In this document: positions 9,179-18,854 of the stretch, in pieces | How positions within the stretch are numbered: position 1 is the first letter of the stretch | How the letters are laid out: every line of letters starts with the position of its first letter | Assembly (NCBI GenBank): GCA_021234155.1 | Contig: JAJEKV010000014.1 | Coordinates: forward strand, 20,103,513 to 20,167,512 | DNA: 64,000 bases | Source of the DNA: Isoetes taiwanensis | Lineage: Eukaryota > Streptophyta > Lycopodiopsida > Isoetales > Isoetaceae | Reading direction: 5' to 3' | Notes under the pieces: model-generated | Database searches by the model: none | What the model was told of the DNA's origin: nothing | The model's input: only the letters and a program-made list of their open reading frames with translations | Made by a program: the position numbers and the translations under genes

Positions 9179-10219
9179 ATGGCAAGGGCCGCAGTAAGCC
9201 AACAGGATCTCAAGGATTTCCTTGCCCAAATGAACAAGCAGCTGGAGTCTAGGATTCCGAGCATGGATGCTCTCAATACGCTAGCCGAGACGGCCAACCG
9301 CAATAAGATAGCCATCTCCAGCATGGACGTGAGGTTAGGAGGGGTCGAGAGGACAAGCGAAGACCTACAATGCAGGATAGACGAGATTGAGAATGAAAAA
9401 GCTAAGATCATGCAGAGTTTAGTTGAATTAGAAAAATCAAATGTTCAGTTAGATGCATGGGAATCATTTGATAGGATAAAACCGCATATACTGGAATTTG
9501 AGGAGCAGAATAGAATTAAGCATGATGTTAGACTGATAGGGGTAGCCGAAAAACCTAATGAAGACACATACCGAGTTACTGCAGAGATAATAGAGACAGT
9601 CTTCAAAGAACACTGGAGCATCATTGTCAAAGCAGTGTAGTCAGGCCAATGGAGGGGCCGGTCGAGGCACATAAACCTGACACTCAGAGACTTGACAACC
9701 AAGGAGAGGGTGTTACGCATGGGATCCAGGCTAAGGAATGGGATCAAAGTACAGGAAGCCCTAACGGTCATGCAATGTCAAGGGTTACACAAGGAACTGG
9801 CCAGAGCCAGGGAATTGAATCAGGCAGGGATACACGTGGAAGTCAGGAATGGCAAAGTATATCTGCACAAGAGGGGGAGAGGCAGTCCCAGTCCAAGAAC
9901 AGATTATGGGGGCATCCGAGTTAACGGGGGCAGCAGAAATGGAGAAGGAGAATATCAACCCTTCGGCGGTCATGCCACAAGGGCAGGAAATCAGAGCATT
10001 AGGAGGGGTAACAAAGGTGATAGTCCCAGAAGTGACTCAGCACGGAGGAACAGAAAGAAGCGGAAGCGGGGGCGACGAAGACTGAATGCCGCAAGCAGTA
10101 GCCATGGGCCTAATCTCAGCCACGAAGGCCAGAGGATGCCTGAGAAGAGTAGGCAACGGGGCAGAGCAGGCAGAAACCCCAAAGGAACAGCCTCGAGGGA
10201 AGAAACACTGACAATATGA
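9179..10219 (+). pseudogene. LINE-A ORF1 (RNA-binding protein) with one in-frame stop
   Basis: One frame runs 346 codons with a single TAG at 9,638-9,640. The N-terminal half (residues about 15-100) is a predicted coiled coil with regular hydrophobics, like the trimerising segment of L1-type ORF1 proteins. The middle holds DLTTKERVLRMGSRLRN and a later GIHVEVRNGKVYLHKRG, resembling the RRM/C-terminal domain of ORF1p. The C-terminal tail is very basic (RRNRKKRKRGRRR). Its role is to coat the element's RNA and act as a chaperone. The start was chosen at the first ATG of the coiled-coil frame. One mutation away from open, this part looks fairly young. Confidence 0.7.
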
Positions 10220-10221
10220 TA

Positions 10222-10971
10222 CTGGAACTGTACCGGATACCCTTGGGACGATGGGGAGAGGCTCGAAGGAGCACATAACTGTGATATAATCTGTCTGGTA
10301 GAGACATGGGAACACAACATCAAGCGGCTATCAGAGGAAGAAGGGTACCAGCTATTCACATGCTGTAAAGATAAAGATTTTAAAATAGGAAGAGGAAGCG
10401 CAGGTCCTGTTATGTGAAGGATGATGTAGCAAAAAGTGCATGTATTTTACATTCGGATATAAATAAAAGATACATGATACTAAGTATCCAATTGCAAAGC
10501 AAAAAGAATCTAATTCTGATTATAGCATACTATCCACCAAATAGTGACAAACTAGAATTGCTATATTTGGGGGAAAGTATGATGAAATGGAAGGATCAGG
10601 GGCCAATGATTCTAAGGGGAGACCTAAACGCTAGAACGGGGCAAGAACAAGCACAAAACACGAGCATAGATGAAACAAATGGACATTGGACGCATACTGT
10701 AAGGTCACAGGAGTGGAGAAGAAATTCTGAAGACAAAACAGCGATCAATGCCAAAGGTGAATTACTACTCGAGGTATGCACAACAACATGGGTCATCATA
10801 GCAAATGGGATACAAAAATGGGGAGGATCAGGGAACTTCACGAGTCAGAACGCACACGGGAGAAGCATAGTGGACTACGTAATCATGAATGATCACACAG
10901 CGGAAATAGTCTCGGGATTTGCGCTCTTAGAATGGCCGGTTGGGAAAAGGGAAAGCCATAGACCCATATAG
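10222..10971 (+). pseudogene. LINE-A ORF2 endonuclease (APE-like) domain, broken frames
   Basis: The first frame reads YWNCTGYPWDDGERL and then CDIICLVETWE, the N-terminus of an exonuclease/endonuclease/phosphatase domain (the D-I-x-x-L-x-E-T core). After a frameshift near 10,410 the domain continues with ILIIAYYPPNS, LRGDLNAR, and SIVDYVIMND followed by ESHRPI, matching the catalytic GDxN and SDH-type blocks. The enzyme nicks target DNA to prime reverse transcription. LINE-B has a homologous domain at 32.6-33.5 kb. Confidence 0.8.
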
Positions 10972-11079
10972 CTAACACTCAGAGGAGACGAGCAGACTCA
11001 AAATGACAGATCACATGGAAGAGAAAAAGATAAAGCGAAACTGAAAATACACTTTCAGGATAAATATGCAGATATATTT

Positions 11080-11835
11080 GTGCAATCAATCAAAGCAGAA
11101 ATGGGAAAATGGGAATGGGGAGAACATAGGGCAGATGAGAACGGGGACATGCTTAATGACATAACGATGAAAGTGGCAATAGAGGTTTTTGGGAAACGAA
11201 AAAGGCCCAGGGGGAACAACCCTCAATGCGGTATGATGAGGAGTACAGGGAACAAAAAAGAAAAGTCAAAGCGCATAAAGGCAAAGATACATATCAAACA
11301 GAAAAAGCAGTATACCTGAGAATGCTGAAGTCAAAGAGGAACAAAAATTTGGTACAGCACCAATGGGGACTGGTAAATTGCTAAAAAAACAACCCCGAAA
11401 TTTCTGGAAAGGATTTAAAGGGAAGGGACAGGGGAATAGGAAAATTGAGAACTCACAGGACATCATTGGAGCATCTGGATGGGAGAAATACCTTGAGAAC
11501 CTATATAGGACCGGGGCATCCCCCGCGCCAATACCGGCACTAAAAGAGATGGATAGACCGTGTTTCAGTGTACAAGAAGTGATGATGGCACTAAATAGGA
11601 TGGCTAATAACAAAGCTCCAGACCTATATGGACTGACTGTGGAATTGCTAAAGTGCGCAGATACGGCAATAGGGAAACAGGTAACCGATATTTGCAATGG
11701 TATAATATACACGGGACTCCCAGACAGGTCGGCATACAACAGGGTCATACCTCTACACAAAGGGGGGAGCAGACAGGAACCTGGAAATTATAGGACAATA
11801 ATGGTGAGCTCCATTTTTGCAAAATGGTTTGGAAA
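11080..11835 (+). pseudogene. LINE-A reverse transcriptase, N-terminal part, cut by the foldback element
   Basis: Frames at 11,080-11,319 and 11,363-11,835 match the LINE-B region upstream of RT. They include the block VQEVMMALNRMANNKAPDLYG and VIPLHKGGSRQEPGNYRTI, which are RT motifs 0-2 of non-LTR elements. The homology ends at the residue equivalent to AKWFGK, where the foldback begins. The catalytic YADD region is missing from this copy. Confidence 0.8.
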
Positions 11836-12909
11836 GGGAGCACACTCATACTGTTAGAAAAGCGGAATGCAGAAATCGAGTGAAGCAGATGAGGGAGTTC
11901 TTGAGTGCAGACCTATCACATTATCTTAGTGGTGCGCCAAGACATGTTCAAGATGAATTGGCCATGGAGGATTAGAGGATTCATACCTTGCAAGCACTTG
12001 TTGTACGTATATAATCAAGTGCTTGGAATCGATCCAGTATCAGACCCTGCAGTAATCCAACGAATGCTAACAGAAGCTGTGTTGTTGTGTATACTGCCGA
12101 AATAGTTGTTAGTTGTAGCGAAGTGTATGCATTGCTAATACTTCATTAAGTTGGGTAACAGATTCAGTTGTGTTGCATTGTAAACTGGTTCAGTTTAAAA
12201 CATCAGATTATGACTTTTGTTTTAGTAAAACTTATGACCATGTGAATTGCAAGAACAATTATAAAGACTTATACCATTTTTAAAACAACAAGGAAATTGT
12301 AAGAAAATATCTTATATATTCAACTTTTTTGCCCAGAGAGCTTTACATGAGGCCAGAAGGCCTTTCACAATTCATATGAGCCCCGAAGCTTGAAAGATTT
12401 TCAAGAAAAAAGCTCGGAGGCTTGCAGTCTTAGGGTTTGGCGAGAGGCATGTACAGTTCTTCGACCAAAAAAAAGCCCAGAGGCATGTACAAGAAAAAAA
12501 AAGGGCTCCGCCCTATCACTTTCCTTCTTCTATTTCACCATCTGCAACAGAAGAAAAAAAGAAAGGACTGTTAGTTAGATGCTTAAAAAAATAAAGTAAG
12601 AAAGCAATTACTTTTCAGCAATGCCAGGAACTCCTCGAAATTAGATGACTCGTCTTCATCTTCGTCTTCTTATTCCTCATCTTCATCCTCCTGCGACCAC
12701 TCATTTTCGGATGAGTCTCCAATCCAGTCCTCCAGCACACCTGTCATAAATTCTTGCTCTGAAAGTTCCTCTTCTTCCTCCTTCTTTGATTCTTCATCAG
12801 AGGAATTAGAGGAAGTTGGAGCAAGAAACGTTGTTAGGGGTGGGAAGACCTCTTCGACCCGAGGCCTTTTGGAAGAGACCTCGGGTTCTTCTGTTTGCCG
12901 GGCAGCTGC
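11836..12909 (+). repeat. Left arm of the foldback element
   Basis: This is the reverse complement of 14,253-15,341. On its minus strand (about 12,830-12,530) it carries the less-mutated copy of the acidic captured exon, with EFMTGVLEDWIGDSSENEW and Glu/Asp runs. Confidence 0.9.
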
Positions 12910-13202
12910 GGATCTCTTTATAGCTCACCGGGTTGGGCAGAGAATGTGATGGCAGGAAGGTGCCAAACTGAGATAGAAGAGATATAATCCGGAATACAAA
13001 TAGAAATCGTAGAAATGATTCGACTTTCAGTCCTATCAACCATCATTTAATGCCATTATTGGCATGTCTCAAAACTCGAGCCATGCAATAATACCTTAAA
13101 TATCTAATATCTTCCATATTTAACCTTTTTTTAAGTACTATATGATTCGTATTTAACCCATAATTCAATACCAATATGATTCGTCTTTAACCTACAATTC
13201 AA

Positions 13203-13312
13203 TAAAAAAAACACTCCAAACACTTTTCAAGAAAACCACGTAAGTGCCGACCTCGTCGTAGGGGGAAACTTGGATGTGGTTTTTTCGTAACGGGTTTGGA
13301 GTGTTTTTTTCC
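13203..13312. repeat. Small imperfect inverted repeat inside the foldback centre
   Basis: AAAAACACTCCAAAC at 13,206-13,220 pairs with the reverse complement around 13,288-13,310. Adjoining GAAAACCACGTAAGT-like and GGATGTGGTTTTTTC segments also pair loosely. It looks like a short MITE or a secondary hairpin. Confidence 0.55.
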
Positions 13313-14252
13313 TTATGATGGAACAAAAGGTCATATTGGTTGGTCTAATGCGCCAAACAACGATATCGTAACATCGCTTAATTAATAATAACCATATAAT
13401 GGATTGTTCCTCCTTGCATTTTTTCAAACACGTTTGTTGCATGTAATATGAGGGGACCATACAAAAAAAAAAAAAAAAAAAAAAAAATAGTACACCAACA
13501 AGAAAAGACGTATTTGCTTCCTATTTGCTTTGATGGAATTGGGGATGCTATGCAAAAGCAACTACTAGTGAAGTTCAATCATGGGATAGTGCTTATGGAC
13601 ATTATGCATTCCGATGGTTTGACTGTGGTGTCGTAGAAGGACACGCAACATGCAAAAACCTTGATTCATATTTTTATTCAGTAAGTTAAGTGTGCGAATG
13701 GTCCATTCAGTATCCACTCTGTCAATCTAGGAGCCAATTTTAAGTAGTGGGAATGCACCAAATGTTGAGATACCGCTCTAGTCTATTTTTTTGCTTCATA
13801 CTGAGACTCTTTGATCGGAGTTTTGAACCTATCTTTGCCATCATGTATTAAAAACAAAAACTTGAAGATGGCTCCAAAGTTAGAAATCTGTCACAAGTTA
13901 GCCTTGTAACGGGCAGCACATTGATGTTAATGAATAAAATTTATTTGAAAGGTCATCTCAATAGACTACCCCATATTTATGCCTATCCATATGTCTACAG
14001 ATGTCATTGTATTCCATTTGCATGAAGGCATAGAATGCCACTGCAATATGGTGTAAGTAATGAACAAAAAATAATGTTCGTTGCAGATTTATAACCCTTG
14101 GAAAGATAGACGCAAGCCTTGCAAAGCTCTTCGATGTCTCAGCAATATTGCTACTGGAAAGAATTAGTAGACACTCAAAGAGACACTTAGATTCAACAAT
14201 CTGCCCTTGAAGACAGAACAATAAGAGTTTAGTAGCAGAAAGAACAACAGGG

Positions 14253-15341
14253 AGCAGCTGCCCGGACAACAGAAGAACCCGAGGTCTCTTCCAAGAGGCC
14301 TTGGGTCGAAGAGGTCTTCCCACCCCTAACAACATTTCTTGCTCCAACTTCCTCTGATTCCTCTGATGAAGAATCAAAGGAGGAAGAAGAGGAACTTTCA
14401 GAGCAAGAATTTATGCCAGGTGTGCTGGAGGGCTGGATCAGAGACGCATCAGTCGCAGGAGGATTGAGGAATAAGAAGACGAAGATGAAGACGAGTCATC
14501 TAATTTCGAGGAGTTCCTAGCATTGCTAAAAAGTAATTGCTTTCTTACTTTATTTTTTTAAGCATCTAACTAACAGTCCTTTCTTTTTTTCTTCTGTTGC
14601 AGATGGTGAAATAGAAGAAGGAAAGTGATAGGGCGGAGCCTTTTTTTTTGTTTTTTTTCTTGTACATGCCTCTGGGCTTTTTTTTTTGGTCGAAGAACTG
14701 TACATGCCTATCGCCAAACCCTAAGACTGCAAGCCTCCGAGCTTTTTTCTTGAAAATCTTTCAAGCTTCCGGGCTCATATGAATTGTGAAAGGCCTTCTA
14801 GCCTCATGTAAAGCTCTCTGGGCAAAAAAGTTGAATATATAAGATATTTTCTTACATTTTCCTTGTATAGACCTAACATGTTTCCTTGCTATTTTAAAAA
14901 TGGTATAAATCTTTATAATTGTTCTTGCAATTCACATGGTCATAAGTTTTACTAAAACAAAAGTCATAATCTGATGTTTTAAACTGAATCAGTTTACAAT
15001 GCAACACAACTGAATCTGTTACCCAACTTAATGAAGTATTAGCAATGCATACACTTCACTACAACTAACAACTATTTCGGCAGTATACGTAACAACACAA
15101 CTTCTGTTAGCATTGGCTGGGTTACTGCAGGGTCTGATACTGGATCGATTCCAAGCACTTGATTATATACGTACAACAAGTGCTTGCAAGGTATAAATCC
15201 TCTAATCCTCCATGGCCAATTCATCTTGAACATGTCTTGGCGCACCACTAAGATGATGTGATAGGTCTGCACTCAAGAACTCCCTCATCTGCTTCACTCG
15301 ATTTCTGCATTCCGCTTTTCTAACAGTATGAGTGTGCTCCC
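14253..15341 (-). repeat. Right arm of the foldback element
   Basis: This is the reverse complement of the left arm, diverged by a few percent including small indels. One short segment at about 14,440-14,470 has lost bases relative to the left arm, which truncates the acidic exon copy. Confidence 0.9.
14320..14632 (+). pseudogene. Captured gene fragment: acidic exon, intron and terminal exon
   Basis: Reading right-arm plus strand, a Ser/Asp/Glu-rich segment (TSSDSSDEESKEEEEELSEQ) leads to SSNFEEFLALLK. A GT-AG intron follows from GTAATTGC at about 14,533 to CTTCTGTTGCAG at about 14,603. The next exon reads NGEIEEGK then stop. The left arm holds the same structure in mirror image, with an extra SENEWSQEDEDEE stretch that carries a stop shortly after. 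The parent protein is unknown; the acidic C-terminus is generic. A retained intron means the fragment was captured as DNA, not from mRNA. Confidence 0.5.
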
Positions 15342-15345
15342 TATT

Positions 15346-16164
15346 GTTGACAATAAAAGGTACTGGACAATAAAAGGGCCGGGCTTAACAGATAAGAAAT
15401 GGGAAAAACAAGAAGGGATCCTTAGACAATGGCATAAACAGGAGTTTAAGCTGAAAACAAATACACCACTAACAGCCATGGTATACGAGACAGGGCAGAA
15501 ACCAATGGAGGTGAGGGCATGGGAGAAGACTACCAGATATCTAATAAGAGACAATGCAGGGGGGAAACCAAAGAAACTATCGAGTATTGCAATCAGCGAA
15601 TCAGCGAAATCACACATCATCACGAGCAGTGGATGGTTAAAGGATGTGGCAGTATGGACCAGAGAAATGGGGATGAACCTGAGCAACTTGGTAAAAGAAG
15701 GAAAATGGAATGAGGACTGGGCAGACAAGGCTATGCGAGAATGGCTGCAAAAACACACGGGACCCAAGACACTTTGGCTCACGACAGTCTTCAACCCAGA
15801 ACAGCAGATAGGACAACAGATGTACCGAGGTAATCTATTAGGAAAGAAAAGGAAAGATATTCTAGCGAGATTCAGGATGGGGAGCCATGATCTAAGAATT
15901 GAAAAGGACAGATGGAGGAGGGTAGAGAAAGATGACCGGAAATGCAGAATTTGCGACATTGGGAAAGTGGAAGATGAGAATCACCTGCTCAATGAGTGCC
16001 CAGTATACGGAGACATCGGAAACAGATACAGAAACATAAGATGGGGTCAGCCAGTACACACCATGATGATAAGGACAGAAACAATGAGAGATTTGGCTGA
16101 CGCAATACAGGAGATGGTGATCAAACATCGGGAAGTACACAAAGAAAAAAGGCTTGTGATATGA
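15346..16164 (+). pseudogene. LINE-A ORF2 C-terminal region with zinc-binding motif
   Basis: The frame is open for over 260 codons. It contains GPGLTDKKWEKQEGI..., VYETGQKPMEVRAWEKTTRY and FRMGSHDLRIEKDRWRRVEK. These are followed by CRICDIGKVEDENHLLNECP, a CX2C...HX4C motif typical of the region after RT in non-LTR elements. The homologous LINE-B segments are at 30,145-31,322. The motif probably binds the RNA or target DNA during integration. It ends at a TGA at about 16,162. Confidence 0.85.
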
Positions 16165-16415
16165 GCCGCCCAAGAGGCGAGACATAGCTGCCCAAGAAAA
16201 TGCTCAGCTTAAAGCTGATTGATAACGACGCATCACTGCACGGCCATGATGCCGATCCAAAGCGGGATGCCAGTATTAATAGGAAAAAGGAAGTCTTCAG
16301 AAAAGACTACAATAAACCAGCGTGAAGTGCTAGTAGCACCCTTTTGGGAGCTCACCCATGCTACATAAGTCCAGTGGCCTCAGGGCACAAGGGACAATAA
16401 TGTCTATTCTATTCT
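16165..16415 (+). other. LINE-A 3' UTR and (TATTC)n tail
   Basis: The sequence after the ORF2 stop parallels the LINE-B 3' end: GATAACGACGCATCACTGCAC, GGGAGCTCACCCATGCTACAT and CAAGGGACAATAATG. It ends in TCTATTCTATTCT at 16,403-16,415. LINE-B ends in the complement, (AATAG)n. Confidence 0.8.
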
Positions 16416-16539
16416 AAAATACATCTTTATACAAGTTATTTAATACGTCATGCGGTGAATTTTTAGTTTTAGCATGTTCATACGGTACAATATTTCTGTT
16501 TTAGCATGTTTCCTACGTTTGTCAAAGATTTGTCTGAAA

Positions 16540-16890
16540 ATTCCCTAAGATTCCCCTAGATTTTCAAAGGTTATCCCAGGATTTCTCTAGGTTCCTTAAA
16601 ATTCTATGTAGATAATTTCTCAGGTTGCCTTAGGTTCTGTGAAGGTTCCCTTAGATTCTTCAACATTCCATCGAGATTGCCATAAGTTCTCAAAGGCTTC
16701 CTAAATTCTCGAAGATTTTATAAGATTTCCTTGGATTCCCTTAAATTCCTTAGGTTGCTCTAGATTCTTCAAGATTTCTTTAGATTTTATTAGATTCTCT
16801 TAAATTCCCTTAGGTTTTATGAGGATGCCCTTAGATTCCCTTAGGTTTCATAAAGATACCTTTCGATTCTATTAGATTCCCTTAGATTTT
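16540..16890. repeat. Degenerate GATTCCCTTAGRTTY repeat array
   Basis: Short units close to TTAGATTCCCTTAGGTTTTATGA recur many times with drift. The array grades into the TTCTAGAA array that follows. Confidence 0.75.
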
Positions 16891-17530
16891 ATGAGATTAG
16901 AACTTTTAGGAGATTGTAGAACTATCTAGAATATTCTAGAACTTTTTAGAAGATTCTAGAAATTTTTAGAACTCTAGATTTTAGAACCTTCTAGAAGATT
17001 CTACAACTTTCTGGAGTATTCTAGAATATTCTAGAACTTTCTGGAATGTACTAGAACATTCTAGAACTTTCTGGATTATTCTAGAAGATTTTGGAACTTT
17101 CTAGAACTAAAAGATTCTAGAACAATCTAGAAGAGTCCTGAATGTTATAGAACATTTCAATTACTTGGAACATTTAGAACTTTCTAGAGCATTCTAGAAC
17201 ATTCTAACCGTTGAATCAGTATGTCCATCCAGATGTGTTTGGCCCCCCTTATATATGGCCCCCCTTATATATTGGCAAATGGGCCTATTTTTGTATGAAT
17301 GCATGTGGGATATTTGTGCATGAATGGGGACAAGATGGGCCATCAGATCCAACGGCTCAGATCGCACCTACCAGAACATTCTAGATCAATCTAGAATATT
17401 TTAGAGCTTTCTGGAACACCCTAGAACATTCTAGACTAGAGCATTCTAGAACTATGTAGGGCATTCTAGAACATCTAGAACTTTCTAGAACTATCTAGGA
17501 CATTCTAGAACTTTCTAGAGCATTCTCCCC
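16890..17530. repeat. TTCTAGAA array with perfect heat-shock-element geometry
   Basis: Dozens of TTCTAGAA and GAACATTC phrases alternate. At 17,019-17,046 six consecutive pentamers alternate TTC and GAA at exact 2 bp spacing, and 17,054-17,071 has four more. That is the consensus binding pattern of heat-shock factor trimers. Two ordinary stretches interrupt the array (about 17,205-17,370). Whether it regulates anything is not shown. The nearest gene starts 1.3 kb downstream. Confidence 0.85.
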
Positions 17531-18011
17531 TATTTTTTCTTAATTAAATCCTTACCCTTAAGTATGTATGAAATATTAACTTTTCAATGGATCGTTGCCG
17601 TCTAGTGATTAGAATGGGGGTTTGGGGGGCAATGACCAGGGTCCAATTCCGCCAAACAGCATACAAAATTTTCAAAGTCTCTTCCTAAGAGTAATTGAAA
17701 ATACCAAGGCCCGAGCATACAACACGAGCCATAGGATTTTGGACCAAAGATTAAGATCAATCTAGAACATAGGATCACGTAGGATATGTCTTAAGCAAGT
17801 TGAGCTGTAGGATCTCGGATCGACGATCAGGATCAAGAACTACCTGGACCATAGGATCGTCTATATATAAACTCCCAAGCTATCTGAACCGCAGAATTGG
17901 ATCAAATCAATCTAGACCATATGATGCGTTATATGAATTACATAGAAACTTCCAAGCCATCTGGGCCGTAAGATATGTCCCAAAGAAATATTGAGCCGTA
18001 GGATCTGAACC
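17531..18011. other. No gene recognised
   Basis: Low-complexity diverged phrases such as GGATCGWCKATCAGGATCAA and CTAGACCATAGGAT recur loosely here. No supported gene was found. Confidence 0.5.
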
Positions 18012-18160
18012 GACAACCAAGATTTGTGCCCATCACTTCCATGGGTATGAGTACACCAATATAAATTAGTAAATGTCCTTTTAGCAGAAGCCAATGTAAT
18101 GATAGGTGAAGTGACACATTTTTTGGCACTGCTCAATGATATGTGATGCTGAATACAACA
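18012..18160 (-). repeat. Dispersed repeat R2, copy 1
   Basis: This 149 bp segment is the reverse complement of about 42,885-43,028, with small differences. Shared phrases include GCATCACATATCAT, CTAAAAGGACATTTACTAAT and CATGGAAGTGATGGGCACAAA. The 17 bp TAAAATACATCTTTATA just beyond it (18,164-18,180) also occurs at 16,415-16,431. Confidence 0.8.
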
Positions 18161-18180
18161 CCTTAAAATACATCTTTATA

Positions 18181-18854
18181 TAAGACCAGACACATGTCTG
18201 CCCATTTTACAATTGTATTAACCGTGTTCTTTTATACATAAAATAACTAATATGCTCACATTCTGGCCCCGTTTTAGTATCTTCCCACTAGGGTATAGCA
18301 TTGACTATGATCATGTGGTAGTTTTTTCTGATGTGTTGCCTCATGATCTGATCCCTAGTCTGTTTTACTTTTCATGGTTTTAGAATCTCCGTCATCATTC
18401 TCGTCACCTAATGGGACCTTCTTTCTTCCATTATTCTCATTTTCATTATGTCCACGGACCTTTTACCCTGCTTACTTTCTTCCATTTCCTTTATCCTCTT
18501 CTGTTACACCTTATGTTCTTGTACTTCTTCACCTGGAACAGCACATCTTTCTGTTGGCTGTTGAGTTTTTGTTCTTCTTGTCTGCCTAAAAGACCACCAA
18601 GTTCCCTCGGTGCTTTGGTTTCAAGCATCTGCTCTCTAACATATTGGTTGGTAGTACAATTTATGGAAGATCCCAACAAATTTCTGCTGGATGTGCAGAT
18701 ATTGTTGATTTTTTTGTGATGAATCAAGGAGCTTACAATCCCTTAGTGAAAACAATTGATGTTATGTTCAATTCAGCAATGTTTTAGGAGGCACCTAATT
18801 GCCAGATTCTTCTCCTGTGGTTGAAGATGAGACAGATTGGATTGGACCTTCCTA
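18181..18854 (+). other. Upstream region of the propeller-protein gene
   Basis: No ORF with support. The T-rich tract from about 18,370 to 18,560 is pyrimidine-biased on the plus strand, as leader regions of plant genes often are. No TATA box could be assigned with confidence. Confidence 0.4.

Larger units (their letters stand above)
11836..15341. mobile_element. Foldback-type element with about 1.08 kb inverted arms
   Basis: The left arm 11,836-12,909 and right arm 14,253-15,341 are near-perfect reverse complements, both ending at GGGAGCACACTCATACTG. They flank a 1.3 kb central region. The outer parts of each arm contain the same 66-codon chance ORF (11,905-12,105 plus; 15,072-15,272 minus) with six amino acid differences. 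No transposase was found and no matching flanking duplication is present, but LINE-A has lost about 900 bp here. The type is unsure: a foldback or Mutator-like element with long terminal inverted repeats, or an inverted duplication. Confidence 0.85.
8040..16415 (+). mobile_element. LINE-A, non-LTR retrotransposon interrupted by a foldback element
   Basis: The order is a 5' UTR with tandem units, ORF1 (9,179-10,219), an APE-type endonuclease, the N-terminal RT part, the foldback insertion (11,836-15,341), the ORF2 C-terminal region with a CCHC motif, a 3' UTR and a (TATTC)n tail. The C-terminal region and tail match LINE-B at 29.9-33.6 kb. The 5' boundary is approximate. About 900 bp of RT that LINE-B retains is absent at the insertion point. 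The clade is undetermined; the C-terminal zinc region and pentanucleotide tail distinguish it from plant L1 elements with poly(A). Confidence 0.85.

Noticed and set aside
11905-12105. 66-residue ORF repeated at 15,072-15,272
   Set aside because: It lies in the two arms of the foldback element, so its duplication is structural. No domain was recognised.
13465-13487. Poly(A) run as a retroposon tail
   Set aside because: No target duplication or upstream element body was found; it appears to be a simple homopolymer in the foldback centre.
18374-18719. Overlapping Phe/Leu/Pro-rich ORFs upstream of the propeller gene
   Set aside because: They are a product of the pyrimidine-rich leader sequence and show no domain.
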